From DATJZG01 sp035499295 (GTDB lineage: Bacteria > Myxococcota > Myxococcia > Myxococcales > Anaeromyxobacteraceae), in assembly GCA_035499295.1 (NCBI GenBank), contig DATJZG010000150.1, positions 44,598 to 108,597 on the forward strand: a stretch of DNA of 64,000 nucleotides. Direction: 5' to 3'. This document shows, in pieces, positions 8,002 to 16,208 of the stretch. Below the pieces are notes generated by a model. That model did not search any database. It was not told where the DNA came from and saw only the letters and a program-made list of their open reading frames with translations. How positions within the stretch are numbered: the stretch's first letter is position 1; the number at the start of each line of letters is the position of its first letter. A program made the position numbers and the translations under genes.

Positions 8002-8422
8002 GCTCGTCCGAGGAGGACGCCCGGGGGGTAAGGCGGGATCTCGAGGGCGCGTGCGGGCGGCCTGGGGCAGACCTCCTCGGCTGCCTTCCCGCCCTGGGCG
8101 CGAGGCGCGGCGAAAGCGGCCCCGCTGAGACGGCCCGGGAGCGCGCCGGTGCGTCGGTGCGCGCGACCATGAGACCTCCTCCCGGGGGTTACCAATCGTT
8201 TTCTCGGCGCCGGAAGGGGGCCGCTGTCCCACGACCGTGGGCGCCCGAGGTGGGGCTCCCTTGCGTTCGCGCCCCGGCGAGCCGTGGCTCTCGCCTGCCG
8301 GGTCGGCGATCGCGCGGCGCGTCGACCTCGACCGCGACCCCACAGGGCGGCCGCGCATCGGTTGCAATGGCGGGCCGCCGAAGTTAGCCGAACCTTCTGT
8401 TCACCAGCAGAGAGGGCGCCCT
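8002..8422. other. Intergenic region between two lipoprotein genes
   Basis: About 420 bases without a convincing gene. It contains a CGCTGAGACGG element and GGGGTTACCAAT further on, which individually recall TPP and c-di-GMP (GEMM) riboswitch fragments, but no complete consensus is present. A leader function for the following lipoprotein gene cannot be shown. Confidence 0.4.
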
Positions 8423-10432
8423 ATGCGAAAGCTGACCTTGCTCGTGGCGGTGCTCGGCGCCGCCTGCAACTCGGGTAGCACCAGCGGCGGTGGCGGCGGG
8501 GAGAACCAGACCGCGGAGCCGACCTTCAGTCCGCCGGCGGGCACGTACACCACGGCACAGTCGGTGACGATCTCGGCTGCGGCCGGGGCGACCATCTACT
8601 ACACCACCAACGGCTCGACGCCGACCACGTCGTCGGCCGTGTACTCGGCCCCGATCTCGGTCACCGCCACCGAGACTCTCATGGCCATCGCCACGGCGCC
8701 CGGCGAGACCGCGAGCAACGTCGCCTCCGCCACCTACACCATCAATCCCAACGCCACCCCGACGGCGACGCCCACCTTCTCTCCCGCCGCCGGAACCTTC
8801 ACCTCGGCCCAGTCGGTGACCCTCTCCTGCGCCACGGCCGGTGCCACCATCTACTACACCACCGACGGGACGACGCCGACCCAGTCGTCCAAGGCCTACT
8901 CCGGCGCCATCTCGGTCGGGTCGACCGAGACCTTGAAGGCCGTCGCCACCGCTCCCGGGTTCACCATCAGCGCGGTGGCCTCCGCCACCTACACCATCAA
9001 CGTGGCCGCCCAGCCCACCTTCAGCCCGCCGGCCGGGACCTACACCACCGCGCAGTCGGTGACGATCTCGTCGGCGACGAGCGGTGCCGCCATCTACTAC
9101 ACGAACGACGGCACCACCCCGACGACCTCCTCGACGCTCTACTCGAGCCCGGTCCTCGTCTCCGCTTCCGAGACCCTGAACGCCATCGCCACCAAGGCGG
9201 GCTACGGCAACAGCCCGGTGGGCACCGCGGCCTACGTCATCAACTCCACCGCCACCCAGGCGGCGACGCCGACGTTCAGCCCCGCCGCGGGGACCTACAC
9301 CTCGGCCCAGATGGTCTCGATCTCCTGCAGCACCCCCGGCGCCACCATCTACTTCACCGAGGACGGAACGACCCCGACTCCCACCCACGGGGCGGTCTAC
9401 TCGGGCGCCTTCCAGGTGAGCACCACCACCACCGTCATGGCCATCGCCACCGCCACCGGCTACACCACGAGCAACGTGGGGAGCGCCACCTACACCATCA
9501 ACTCCGGGACCACCACCTTCGCGAGCTTCTGCTCGAGCATCTACGGCTCGGCCATCAACATCCTCACCGGCTGCCTGCACGCCAACCCGTCCGTCTTCAC
9601 GGGCAGCAACCCCATCCTCAACGACGTCTGCGCGGTGGAGGGCAACGAGGTGACCGCCGGGCGCGCCACCTTCAACGCCGCCAACGCCGCCGCCTGCGAG
9701 TCGGCGGTGACGGGGGAGACCTGCGCCGAGCTCGAGAGCGGGAACATCCCCTCGGTCTGCACGGGCGTGATCGCCGGGGCGGTCGCGAACGGCGGCTCCT
9801 GCTACGTCTCCTTCGACTGCGCGAGCGGGACCTGCAACTCGACCACCAGCACCTGCCCCGGCACGTGCGTCGCCTATGCCACCCAGGGCCAGAGCTGCGC
9901 CTCGGCCGACTGTGCCCCGGGTCTCGTCTGCAGCTCCACCCTCACCTGCGTGACGCCCTCGGGCGCCGGGGGCGCGTGTCCGTGCGCGGAGGGGTTCTGG
10001 TGCAACTCCGCCGACAAGAGCGGCGGGTCGACCGGGACCTGCACCGCCCAGCAGACGAGCGGCGCCTGCGCAGTCTCGAACGACCAGTGCGCCCTGGGGT
10101 ACGTGTGCGCGTCGGCCACCCTCACCTGCCTGCCCTTCGTCGGAAGCGGCGGGAGCTGCACGGCGTCCTCGGACGTCTGCGGCTACGGGTACCTGTGCGT
10201 GAGCGGAACCTGCCAGTCCTGGCCGGGGGCGGGGTCGCCCTGCAGCATCAGCGCGCCCTACTGCCTGGACAGCTTCTGCAACGTGTTCGCCACCTCGCCC
10301 ACCTGCACCGCCTATCTCGCGAACGGCGCTTCCTGCAACCCGCTCCTGGGCGGGCTCCAGTGCCAGTCGGGGAACTGCGTCGGCACCGGGACGACCGGCA
10401 CCTGCCAGGCGCCTTCGGCCTGCACGCTGTAG
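8423..10432 (+). CDS. Lipoprotein with four CHB_HEX-type repeats and a Cys-rich tail
   Basis: ATG 8423 gives 669 residues. A short signal peptide ends in a lipobox (AVLGAAC) followed by a Gly/Ser-rich spacer. Four repeats of about 85 residues follow (roughly 33-115, 120-200, 203-283, 290-370), each of the form PTFSPxAGTYT-xAQxVTIS-x-GATIYYTTDGTTPT, the signature of the chitobiase/beta-hexosaminidase C-terminal fold used as an Ig-like spacer. A Cys-rich region (about 390-669) has repeated C-x-Cys pairs such as GGSCxxSxxC and YVCASATLTC, typical of myxobacterial surface proteins. No catalytic domain is visible, so it is probably a surface adhesin or scaffold. A weak ribosome site (AGAGGG) precedes the start. 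Confidence 0.78.
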   Translation: MRKLTLLVAVLGAACNSGSTSGGGGGENQTAEPTFSPPAGTYTTAQSVTISAAAGATIYYTTNGSTPTTSSAVYSAPISVTATETLMAIATAPGETASNVASATYTINPNATPTATPTFSPAAGTFTSAQSVTLSCATAGATIYYTTDGTTPTQSSKAYSGAISVGSTETLKAVATAPGFTISAVASATYTINVAAQPTFSPPAGTYTTAQSVTISSATSGAAIYYTNDGTTPTTSSTLYSSPVLVSASETLNAIATKAGYGNSPVGTAAYVINSTATQAATPTFSPAAGTYTSAQMVSISCSTPGATIYFTEDGTTPTPTHGAVYSGAFQVSTTTTVMAIATATGYTTSNVGSATYTINSGTTTFASFCSSIYGSAINILTGCLHANPSVFTGSNPILNDVCAVEGNEVTAGRATFNAANAAACESAVTGETCAELESGNIPSVCTGVIAGAVANGGSCYVSFDCASGTCNSTTSTCPGTCVAYATQGQSCASADCAPGLVCSSTLTCVTPSGAGGACPCAEGFWCNSADKSGGSTGTCTAQQTSGACAVSNDQCALGYVCASATLTCLPFVGSGGSCTASSDVCGYGYLCVSGTCQSWPGAGSPCSISAPYCLDSFCNVFATSPTCTAYLANGASCNPLLGGLQCQSGNCVGTGTTGTCQAPSACTL

Positions 10433-10449
10433 AGGGATGAGCGCCCGCC

Positions 10450-10472
10450 GGCCCCGGCGCGCTGCCGGGGCC
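10450..10472 (+). terminator. Hairpin after the Cys-rich lipoprotein gene
   Basis: Perfect 9-bp stem GGCCCCGGC (10450-10458) with GCCGGGGCC (10464-10472), loop GCGCT, 18 bases after the stop. There is no T-tract, so it may be a stabilising 3' hairpin or an inefficient terminator. Confidence 0.45.
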
Positions 10473-10636
10473 CGGGCGGGCGGCGAGGTCGGAGAGCGGC
10501 GGCGGGGCGCCGCTCCCGCCCGAGCTGTGGGGAACGGTCGGCGCCCCGCATACGGCCCTCGAAGGGGCTTCGACTTCGCGTGCGCGAGGTGGTTCGCTTC
10601 GCGATCGAGGAGCCACCCGAGAGCCCCGGAGGAACC

Positions 10637-11800
10637 ATGACCCCCGCCCGCGCCGCCCTGGCGGCCCTCTCCGCCCTCCTCGCCGGGAACGCGCCCAGCG
10701 GCGGCGCCGACATCGTGGTGGGCGCCGACCCCGCGAGCTGTCCCGGCGCGACCTACTCGACCGTGCAGGCGGCCGTCGACGCGGCGCCGCCGGGCGCGTG
10801 CATCCGCGTCTGCGCCGGGGTGTACCGGGAGCAGGTATCGATCGGCAAGGCGCTCCGGCTGCAGGGCGACAACGGCGCGGTCCTCATGCCGGAGGGCATG
10901 GTCGCGAACACCACGAGCCTCTTCAACGGGAGCGCCATCGCCGCGGCCGTCCTGGTGGCAGGCGCGGGGCCGGTCACCCTCGCGGGGCTCACCGTCGACG
11001 GCGCCCAGAACGGGGTCGCCGCCTGCGCGCCGGTGCTCGTGGGGGTGATGTACCGCAACGCCTCCGGGCGGCTCGACGAGGTCGTCGTGCGCAACTTCCG
11101 CCTCGGCGCCGGTCTCGAGGGCTGCCAGAGCGGCAACGGCGTCCTGGTGCAGAGCGGCGCGGGCGGCTCTTCGTGGGTGGAGGTGGCCGAGTCGAGCGTG
11201 CACGACTACCAGAAGAACGGGATCACCGGGAACGAGGCGGGGACGGAGCTGGCCGTCCGCCGCAGCGTGGTGACCGGCATCGGCCCCACCTCCGGGGCGG
11301 CACAGAACGGGATCCAGATCGGGCCGGGGGCCCGCGGCGAGGTCGAGGGGTGCGCGGTGGCGAACCACCTCTACTCGGGCTGCGCCTCCACCAGCGCCTG
11401 CGCCTTCGTCGCGACCGACATCCTCGTCTCGGGGGCGGCCCTGGCGAAGGTCGCCCGCAACCACGCCGGGGCGAGCCAGGGGGGCATCTACCTCGCCGCC
11501 AGCGGCGCGGCGGTGATCGAGAACGAGGTCTTCGACACCTCCGTCTTCGACGGCATCGTGGTCGACGGCGACGGCAACCAGGTCGCCGGGAACACGGTCA
11601 CCCACAGCGACGACGCCGGGATCTTCGTCGAAGGCGACGGTAATCTCGTCTCGGGCAACCGGATCCGCGAGGCTCCGGTGGGCATCTGGAAGTTCGCGGG
11701 CTCCACGGGAAACGTCCTCGCGAACAACCGTTTCTCGAACACCGCGACGCCGGTCCTCGACCCGCCGGGGGTGCCGCTCGCGGCCTCTCCCTTCCGCTGA
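10637..11800 (+). CDS. Secreted right-handed parallel beta-helix protein
   Basis: ATG 10637, preceded closely by GGAGGA, gives 387 residues. An N-terminal signal peptide (ALAALSALLAGNAPSGGA) is followed by a pectin-lyase-type entry motif, YSTVQAAVDAAPPGACIRV and GVYREQV, then a ladder of short beta-helix turns (NGITGNEAG, GNQVAGNTVTHSDDAGIFV, GNLVSGNRI, GNVLANNRFSN) typical of NosD/PbH1 repeats. No lyase or hydrolase catalytic residues can be assigned. It is probably exported and may bind or cleave a polysaccharide. Confidence 0.8.
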   Translation: MTPARAALAALSALLAGNAPSGGADIVVGADPASCPGATYSTVQAAVDAAPPGACIRVCAGVYREQVSIGKALRLQGDNGAVLMPEGMVANTTSLFNGSAIAAAVLVAGAGPVTLAGLTVDGAQNGVAACAPVLVGVMYRNASGRLDEVVVRNFRLGAGLEGCQSGNGVLVQSGAGGSSWVEVAESSVHDYQKNGITGNEAGTELAVRRSVVTGIGPTSGAAQNGIQIGPGARGEVEGCAVANHLYSGCASTSACAFVATDILVSGAALAKVARNHAGASQGGIYLAASGAAVIENEVFDTSVFDGIVVDGDGNQVAGNTVTHSDDAGIFVEGDGNLVSGNRIREAPVGIWKFAGSTGNVLANNRFSNTATPVLDPPGVPLAASPFR

Positions 11801-11815
11801 CGGCCCCGGAGGGGG

Positions 11816-11829
11816 GCGGGCGCGCCCGC
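11816..11829 (+). terminator. GC palindrome after the beta-helix gene
   Basis: GCGGGCGCGCCCGC, a 14-base perfect palindrome 16 bases after the stop, without a T-run. Possibly a transcript 3' hairpin; chance is plausible at this G+C. Confidence 0.25.
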
Positions 11830-11962
11830 TCCGCCCCGGCGCGACCCTGCGTGAAGCTCGCGGCCGCCGCGGCCGGGAGCCGTCCGGAAGGGGGCTCCCC
11901 ACCGGGTGCGCTTCCGGCCCGGCCGCCCGCGCCTTATGTCGTCGGCGAGAAGGTGGTTCTCC

Positions 11963-13237
11963 ATGGATCCGGTCAGGATCGCCGCCGCGCTCTTCGAGAG
12001 CCCCTCGCGCGCGTTCGCCGTCTCCCTCTGGGACGGGACGCTCCTCCCGGCTCCGCGAGAGGAGGGGGTCGCCGGTCGGGTGGTGCTTAGACACCCCCGG
12101 GTGCTGGCGGCGTTCCTGCCGCCCTCCGAGCTCCGCCTCTCCGAGTCTTTCCTCGACGGAGACCTCGAGATCGAGGGGGACGCCATCGGGGTCCTCGAAG
12201 CCGCGGGAAGGTGGCAGGGGCCCTCGGGCCGCGCCCGGCTCCTGCCGGCGGCGATCGCCCACCTCGCCAGCAGGGCCCGGGCCCGGGCCGGGCAGGGCGG
12301 CTTCGCGAGGGTTCCCGGCCGCCTGCACTCGCTCTTCCGGGACCGGGCGGCGGTCCAGCACCACTACGACGTCTCCGACGAGTTCTACCGGCTCTTCCTC
12401 GACGCGGGGATGGTCTACTCCTGCGCCTTCTTCTCCCGGGAGGGGGCGACGCTCGAGGAGGCGCAGCGGGCCAAGCTCGAGCTCGTGTGCCGGAAGCTCT
12501 CCCTCGCTCCCGGGGAAAGGCTCCTCGACGTGGGCTGCGGCTGGGGGGCGCTCGTCGAGCACGCCGCCGCCCGCCACGGGGCGCGCGCGACCGGGATCAC
12601 CCTGTCGGAGCACCAGGCCGAGGCGGCCCGCGCCCGCCTCGAGGCCCTGCCCGCCGAGAAGCGCCCGACCGTGCTCCTCGCCGACTACCGCGCCCTCGCG
12701 CCGGAGGCGCCCTTCGAGAAGGTGGCGAGCGTCGGCATGATGGAGCACGTCGGCCGCGAGCGGCTCGACGACTACTTCGCCGCCGTCCACCGCCTCCTCG
12801 CCCCGGGCGGCCTCTTCCTGAACCACGCCATCGCCGACGGCGGGGGAGTCCACACCCTCCCCTGGGCCCGGCGCAGCGGCGGAGGCTTCATCGACCGCTA
12901 CATCTTCCCGGACAGCGACCTCGTCCCGGTGCCGCTCGTGGTGGCGGCGGCGGCGCGGGCGGGCTTCGAGGTGCGGGACCTCGAGTCGCTCCGCGAGCAC
13001 TACGCCTCGACCCTCCACTCCTGGCTCGCCCGGCTGGAGGCGCGCTTCGAGGAGGCGGCGGCGCTGGTGGGGCGGCGCCGCGCCCGCGCCTACCGGCTCT
13101 ACCTCGCCTCCTCGGCGGCCGCCTTCCGGCTCGGCCGCATCACCGTGTTCCAGCTGCTCCTCGCGAAGCGTCCGCCGAGCGGCCGGCTCGAGGGCCTGCC
13201 CCGGAACCGCGGCGCCTGGTACCCGGCGGCGAGCTAG
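11963..13237 (+). CDS. cfa: Cyclopropane-fatty-acyl-phospholipid synthase family methyltransferase
   Basis: Transfers a methylene group from S-adenosylmethionine to the cis double bond of membrane phospholipid acyl chains. 424 residues from ATG 11963, chosen because AAGGTGG lies just upstream; ATG 11936 would add nine residues. The N-terminal lipid-binding half (DGTLLPAP, ESFLDGDLEIEGD) is followed by the hallmark QHHYDVSDEFYRLFLD, the SAM motif LLDVGCGWGALVEHAA, and SVGMMEHVGRERLDDYF. Near the C-terminus FIDRYIFPDSDL and HYASTLHSWLARLE are family blocks. It stands alone between the beta-helix gene and the cox operon. Confidence 0.9.
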   Translation: MDPVRIAAALFESPSRAFAVSLWDGTLLPAPREEGVAGRVVLRHPRVLAAFLPPSELRLSESFLDGDLEIEGDAIGVLEAAGRWQGPSGRARLLPAAIAHLASRARARAGQGGFARVPGRLHSLFRDRAAVQHHYDVSDEFYRLFLDAGMVYSCAFFSREGATLEEAQRAKLELVCRKLSLAPGERLLDVGCGWGALVEHAAARHGARATGITLSEHQAEAARARLEALPAEKRPTVLLADYRALAPEAPFEKVASVGMMEHVGRERLDDYFAAVHRLLAPGGLFLNHAIADGGGVHTLPWARRSGGGFIDRYIFPDSDLVPVPLVVAAAARAGFEVRDLESLREHYASTLHSWLARLEARFEEAAALVGRRRARAYRLYLASSAAAFRLGRITVFQLLLAKRPPSGRLEGLPRNRGAWYPAAS

Positions 13238-13530
13238 GGTCGGGAGGGAACCCGGCCGGGCGTCGGTGGGCGCACCGGGAGTGACGGAGGAGGCCCCGGC
13301 GGGCCGCCGGGACGCCCCGCGCCGGTCTTCCGTGGCAGGGGTGTCGCCGTCCTTCGCCACCGGTGAAGGGGGCGGCGCCCCGAGCCCCCCGTCGGAGCTT
13401 AAGCAAAGTTTGACTTACGCCGGCAGGGGACCCATCGGGACGGGGGAGCGCTCCTTGAAGCGCGCGGAATCCCTCGTTAGCGAAGCCCGAGGGAGGGCGG
13501 ACGCGGAGAAGCATCACCGCAGGTGAAATC
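13238..13530. other. Leader and control region of the cox operon
   Basis: About 290 bases between the cfa stop and coxI. Most of it is featureless GC-rich sequence. The only AT-rich island, around 13399-13417, carries an imperfect dyad, and AGGTGA just before 13531 is the coxI ribosome-binding site. Confidence 0.5.
13400..13417 (+). promoter_or_regulatory. Candidate operator/promoter dyad upstream of cox operon
   Basis: TAAGCAAA (13400-13407), central G, then TTTGACTTA (13409-13417), an inverted repeat interrupted by one extra A. It includes TTGACT (13410-13415), a fair -35 box with no clear -10 at 16-18 bases. It lies about 115 bases before coxI. Confidence 0.35.
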
Positions 13531-14613
13531 GTGAAGCAGTGGAAGGAGACCGCCGCCGTCCTCGGCAGGGTCGCCCGGCTCGCGGACGCCGGCCGGGAGG
13601 CGGCGGTCGCGACGGTGGTCCGGATCGTCGGCTCCGCGTACCGGCGCCCGGGGGCGAAGCTCCTCGTCGAGCCCGCGGGGGAGACGAGCGGCGGCGTGAG
13701 CGGCGGGTGCCTGGAGGCCGACGTCCGGGAGGTGGCGCGCGCGGTGGTGCGCGGCGCCAGGCCCAGGCTCCTTCACTACGAGACCGCTTCGGCGGACGAG
13801 AACCCGTTCGGGCTGGGACTGGGCTGCGGCGGCTCGGTGGACGTCTTCGTGCAGCCCGCCACCACGCCGGAGGCGCTCGAGTCCGTGCGCCGGGTGCTCG
13901 AGCTCCTGCGCGGCGAGAAGCCCTTCGCCGTCTCCACCGTCCTCGAGGGAGAGCGCGCCGGGCGCTCGGTCGTCTTCGCGGGCGGAGCCATCGAGGGCAG
14001 CACCGGGTCAAAGGCCCTCGACTCCGCCCTCCGGGGGGAGGGCGAGGAGAGGCTCCGGGAGCGGCGCTCGGCGCTCCGACCCATGGAGGGGGTGGAGGTG
14101 TTCACCGACGTGTTCGACCCGCCGCCGCGGCTCGCCGTCTTCGGCGCCGGCGACGACGCCGTCCCCCTCGTCGGGTACGCCGCCGACGTGGGGTTCCGCG
14201 TGACGGTGGTGGACCAAAGGCCCGCGCTCCTCACCGCCGAGAGGTTCCCGGGGGCGACGTCGCTCGCCCTGCGGCGCCCGGAGGAGGGGCTGGGCTCGCT
14301 GCCGCTCGGTCCGCGCGGCTTCGCGGTGGTGAAGAGCCACTCCCTGGCGGCGGACCGGGAGTGGCTCGCCGCCCTCGTCCGCTGCGATCTCCGCTACATC
14401 GGGCTCCTCGGCCCGCGCGAGCGGGTGGAGCGGGTGCTGCGCGAGTCGGGCGCGGCCGGCGACCCACGCATCTACGGCCCGGTGGGGCTCGACCTCGCCG
14501 CCGACGGGGCCGAGCAGGTGGCGGTGAGCGTGGTGGCGGAGCTCCTGGCGGTGCGCGCCGGGCGCGATCAGAGGCACCTGCGCGCGCGGGAGGGGCCGAT
14601 CCATGCCTCCTGA
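13531..14613 (+). CDS. coxI: XdhC/CoxI family Mo-hydroxylase maturation protein
   Basis: Homologues bind molybdenum cofactor and assist its sulfuration and insertion into xanthine or CO dehydrogenases. 360 residues from GTG 13531, with AGGTGA just upstream. The N-terminal XdhC_CoxI domain shows VRIVGSAYRRPGAKLLV and SGGVSGGCLEADV, which includes the conserved GGC. The C-terminal Rossmann-like domain shows RLAVFGAGDDAVPLVGYAADVGF and YIGLLGPRERVERVL. First gene of the operon; its end overlaps mocA by 11 bases, implying coupled translation. The symbol follows cox nomenclature; xdhC would serve equally well. Confidence 0.87.
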   Translation: MKQWKETAAVLGRVARLADAGREAAVATVVRIVGSAYRRPGAKLLVEPAGETSGGVSGGCLEADVREVARAVVRGARPRLLHYETASADENPFGLGLGCGGSVDVFVQPATTPEALESVRRVLELLRGEKPFAVSTVLEGERAGRSVVFAGGAIEGSTGSKALDSALRGEGEERLRERRSALRPMEGVEVFTDVFDPPPRLAVFGAGDDAVPLVGYAADVGFRVTVVDQRPALLTAERFPGATSLALRRPEEGLGSLPLGPRGFAVVKSHSLAADREWLAALVRCDLRYIGLLGPRERVERVLRESGAAGDPRIYGPVGLDLAADGAEQVAVSVVAELLAVRAGRDQRHLRAREGPIHAS

Positions 14614-15214
14614 GCGGAAGGGACCGGTCGCCGCCGTGGTGCTCGCCGCGGGCTCCTCCGCCCGCATGGGGGAGAACAAGATGCTGCTCTCGCTCGGGGG
14701 GGAGAGCGTCCTGCGGCGCGCCGTGCGCCGGGCCGGCGCCGCCGGCCTCGCGCCGGTAGTGGTGGTGCTCGGCCACGAGGCGGACCGGGCCCGGAGCGAC
14801 CTCGGCGGGCTCCCGTGCCGACCCGTCGTGAACCCCCGCCACGAGCGGGGCATGAACGGCTCGATCGGGATCGGCTTCGCCGCCGTCCCCCCCGAGTCCG
14901 CGGCCGCGGTGATGCTGCTCGCGGACATGCCGCTCGTCACCCCCTCCATGATCGAGGCGGTGGTCGATCGCTACCGGAGCGGTACCGCTCCCGTCGTGGT
15001 CTCCCTGTTCGGCGAGGTGGTGGCGCCCCCCATGCTCTACGACCGCTCGCTCTTCCCCGAGCTCGCGCTCCTCGAGGGGGACGGCTGCGGGAAGCGGGTC
15101 TACAAGCGCCACCGCGACGAGGCCCTGACGGTGGCGCAACCGGCGAGCGCGCTCTGGGACCTCGACCGGCCGGAGGACTACCGGCGCCTGCGGGCGCTCA
15201 TCGAGGCGGGGTGA
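14603..15214 (+). CDS. mocA: Molybdenum cofactor cytidylyltransferase (MocA-like)
   Basis: A MobA-like nucleotidyltransferase expected to convert Mo-molybdopterin and CTP to the cytosine dinucleotide form used by CO dehydrogenase. 203 residues. The N-terminal signature AAVVLAAGSSARMGENKMLL is the nucleotide-binding loop, followed by ERGMNGSIGIG and LLADMPLVTPSMIE, where the Asp binds metal. Embedded between two XdhC-family genes inside the cox operon, which favours MocA over purine-transferring MobA. It starts inside coxI and ends four bases before coxF. Confidence 0.88.
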   Translation: MPPERKGPVAAVVLAAGSSARMGENKMLLSLGGESVLRRAVRRAGAAGLAPVVVVLGHEADRARSDLGGLPCRPVVNPRHERGMNGSIGIGFAAVPPESAAAVMLLADMPLVTPSMIEAVVDRYRSGTAPVVVSLFGEVVAPPMLYDRSLFPELALLEGDGCGKRVYKRHRDEALTVAQPASALWDLDRPEDYRRLRALIEAG

Positions 15215-15218
15215 CGAG

Positions 15219-16208
15219 ATGGACCGGACCGAGCTCCTCCAGATCGCAGCCGACCTCGCCGCCCGGGGAGAGCCGTTCGTGCGGGCGGTGGTGGTGCGGC
15301 GCGAGTCCTCGAGCTCGGCCCTGCCGGGCGACGCGGCGCTCGTCACCGCCGAGGGCGAGTTCCACGGCTGGCTGGGCGGCAGCTGCACCCGGCCCACCGT
15401 GATCCGGGAGGCGCGGGAGGTGCTCGCGGACGGGAAGCCCCGGCTCCTCTCCCTCACCCCCGACCCGGACGCGGAGGCGCGCCCCGGCGTCCTCGCCCGG
15501 CCCATGGCCTGCCACAGCGGGGGGACGGTCGACATCTTCCTCGAGCCGGTGCTGCCGGCGCCGCGCCTGGTGGTGTTCGGGCAGGCGCCGGTGTCGAAGG
15601 CGCTCTGCCGGCTGGGGAAGGCCATGGCCTACGCGGTGGACGTGGTCGAGCCCGGCGCCGACCCGGCCGCCTTCCCGGGGGCCGACCGGATCGTCCCCGC
15701 GCTTCCTCCCCCGGAGCCGGGCCGCCGGCGCCCCCGGGAGATCCTCGCGGTGGTGGCCACCATGGGGGAGCGCGACGAGGAGGCGCTCGCCGAGGCGCTC
15801 CCGCACGCGCCCGTATACCTGGGGGTGATCGCGAGCCGGAAGCGCTTCGCCCAGATGAGGGAGGCGCTCGCCGCCCGCGGGCACCCGGCCGCGGCGCTCG
15901 CCCAGGTGAAGAACCCGGCCGGGCTGGAGATCGGGGCGCGCACGCCCGAGGAGATCGCGCTCAGCGTGCTCGCGGAGATCGTGAAGGTGCGCCGCGCCGC
16001 CAAGGTCGCCGCCGGCGCCGCCGAGCGGCGCGCCGAGGAGTCGGCCATCGACCCGGTGTGCGGCATGACGGTGCCGGTGGCCGGGGCGAGGCACCGGGCC
16101 GAGCACCTGGGCCGGAGCTACTTCTTCTGCCGCGCCGGGTGCCGGGAGCGCTTCCTCGCCGACCCGGAGAGGTACCTGGCCGGCGCCCACGCGGGGGCGG
16201 TCTCGTGA
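15219..16208 (+). CDS. coxF: CoxF-like XdhC-family protein with C-terminal YHS metal-binding domain
   Basis: 329 residues. The N-terminal XdhC_CoxI module (RRESSSSALPGDAALVTAEG, WLGGSCTRPTV) is followed by a Rossmann-type XdhC C-domain (LVVFGQAPVSKALCRLGKAM, YLGVIASRKRFAQMREAL). A YHS domain (about 275-320) then has DPVCGMTV, SYFFCRAGC and a RF-DPERYL ending. YHS domains bind metal, including copper, in other proteins; the CO dehydrogenase active site is Mo-S-Cu, so a role in metal delivery is a reasonable inference. Its last base pairs overlap the GTG start of coxD. Confidence 0.82.
   Translation: MDRTELLQIAADLAARGEPFVRAVVVRRESSSSALPGDAALVTAEGEFHGWLGGSCTRPTVIREAREVLADGKPRLLSLTPDPDAEARPGVLARPMACHSGGTVDIFLEPVLPAPRLVVFGQAPVSKALCRLGKAMAYAVDVVEPGADPAAFPGADRIVPALPPPEPGRRRPREILAVVATMGERDEEALAEALPHAPVYLGVIASRKRFAQMREALAARGHPAAALAQVKNPAGLEIGARTPEEIALSVLAEIVKVRRAAKVAAGAAERRAEESAIDPVCGMTVPVAGARHRAEHLGRSYFFCRAGCRERFLADPERYLAGAHAGAVS

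Noticed and set aside
8100..8215. TPP- or c-di-GMP-riboswitch-like fragments (CTGAGAC; GGGGTTACCAAT)
   Set aside because: Neither element has its partner consensus: no TPP 3' core GAACCTGATC, and no GEMM GCAAA/GACGCAAAGCC core.
4789..8367. A 1,192-codon open frame on the minus strand
   Set aside because: It runs antisense through two tRNA genes and the IPT/PQQ lipoprotein. Its translation is His/Arg/Gly-rich with no family motif, a codon-bias shadow of high G+C.
8384..13360. A 1,658-codon open frame on the minus strand
   Set aside because: Antisense to three well-supported genes (lipoprotein, beta-helix protein, cfa); low-complexity translation.
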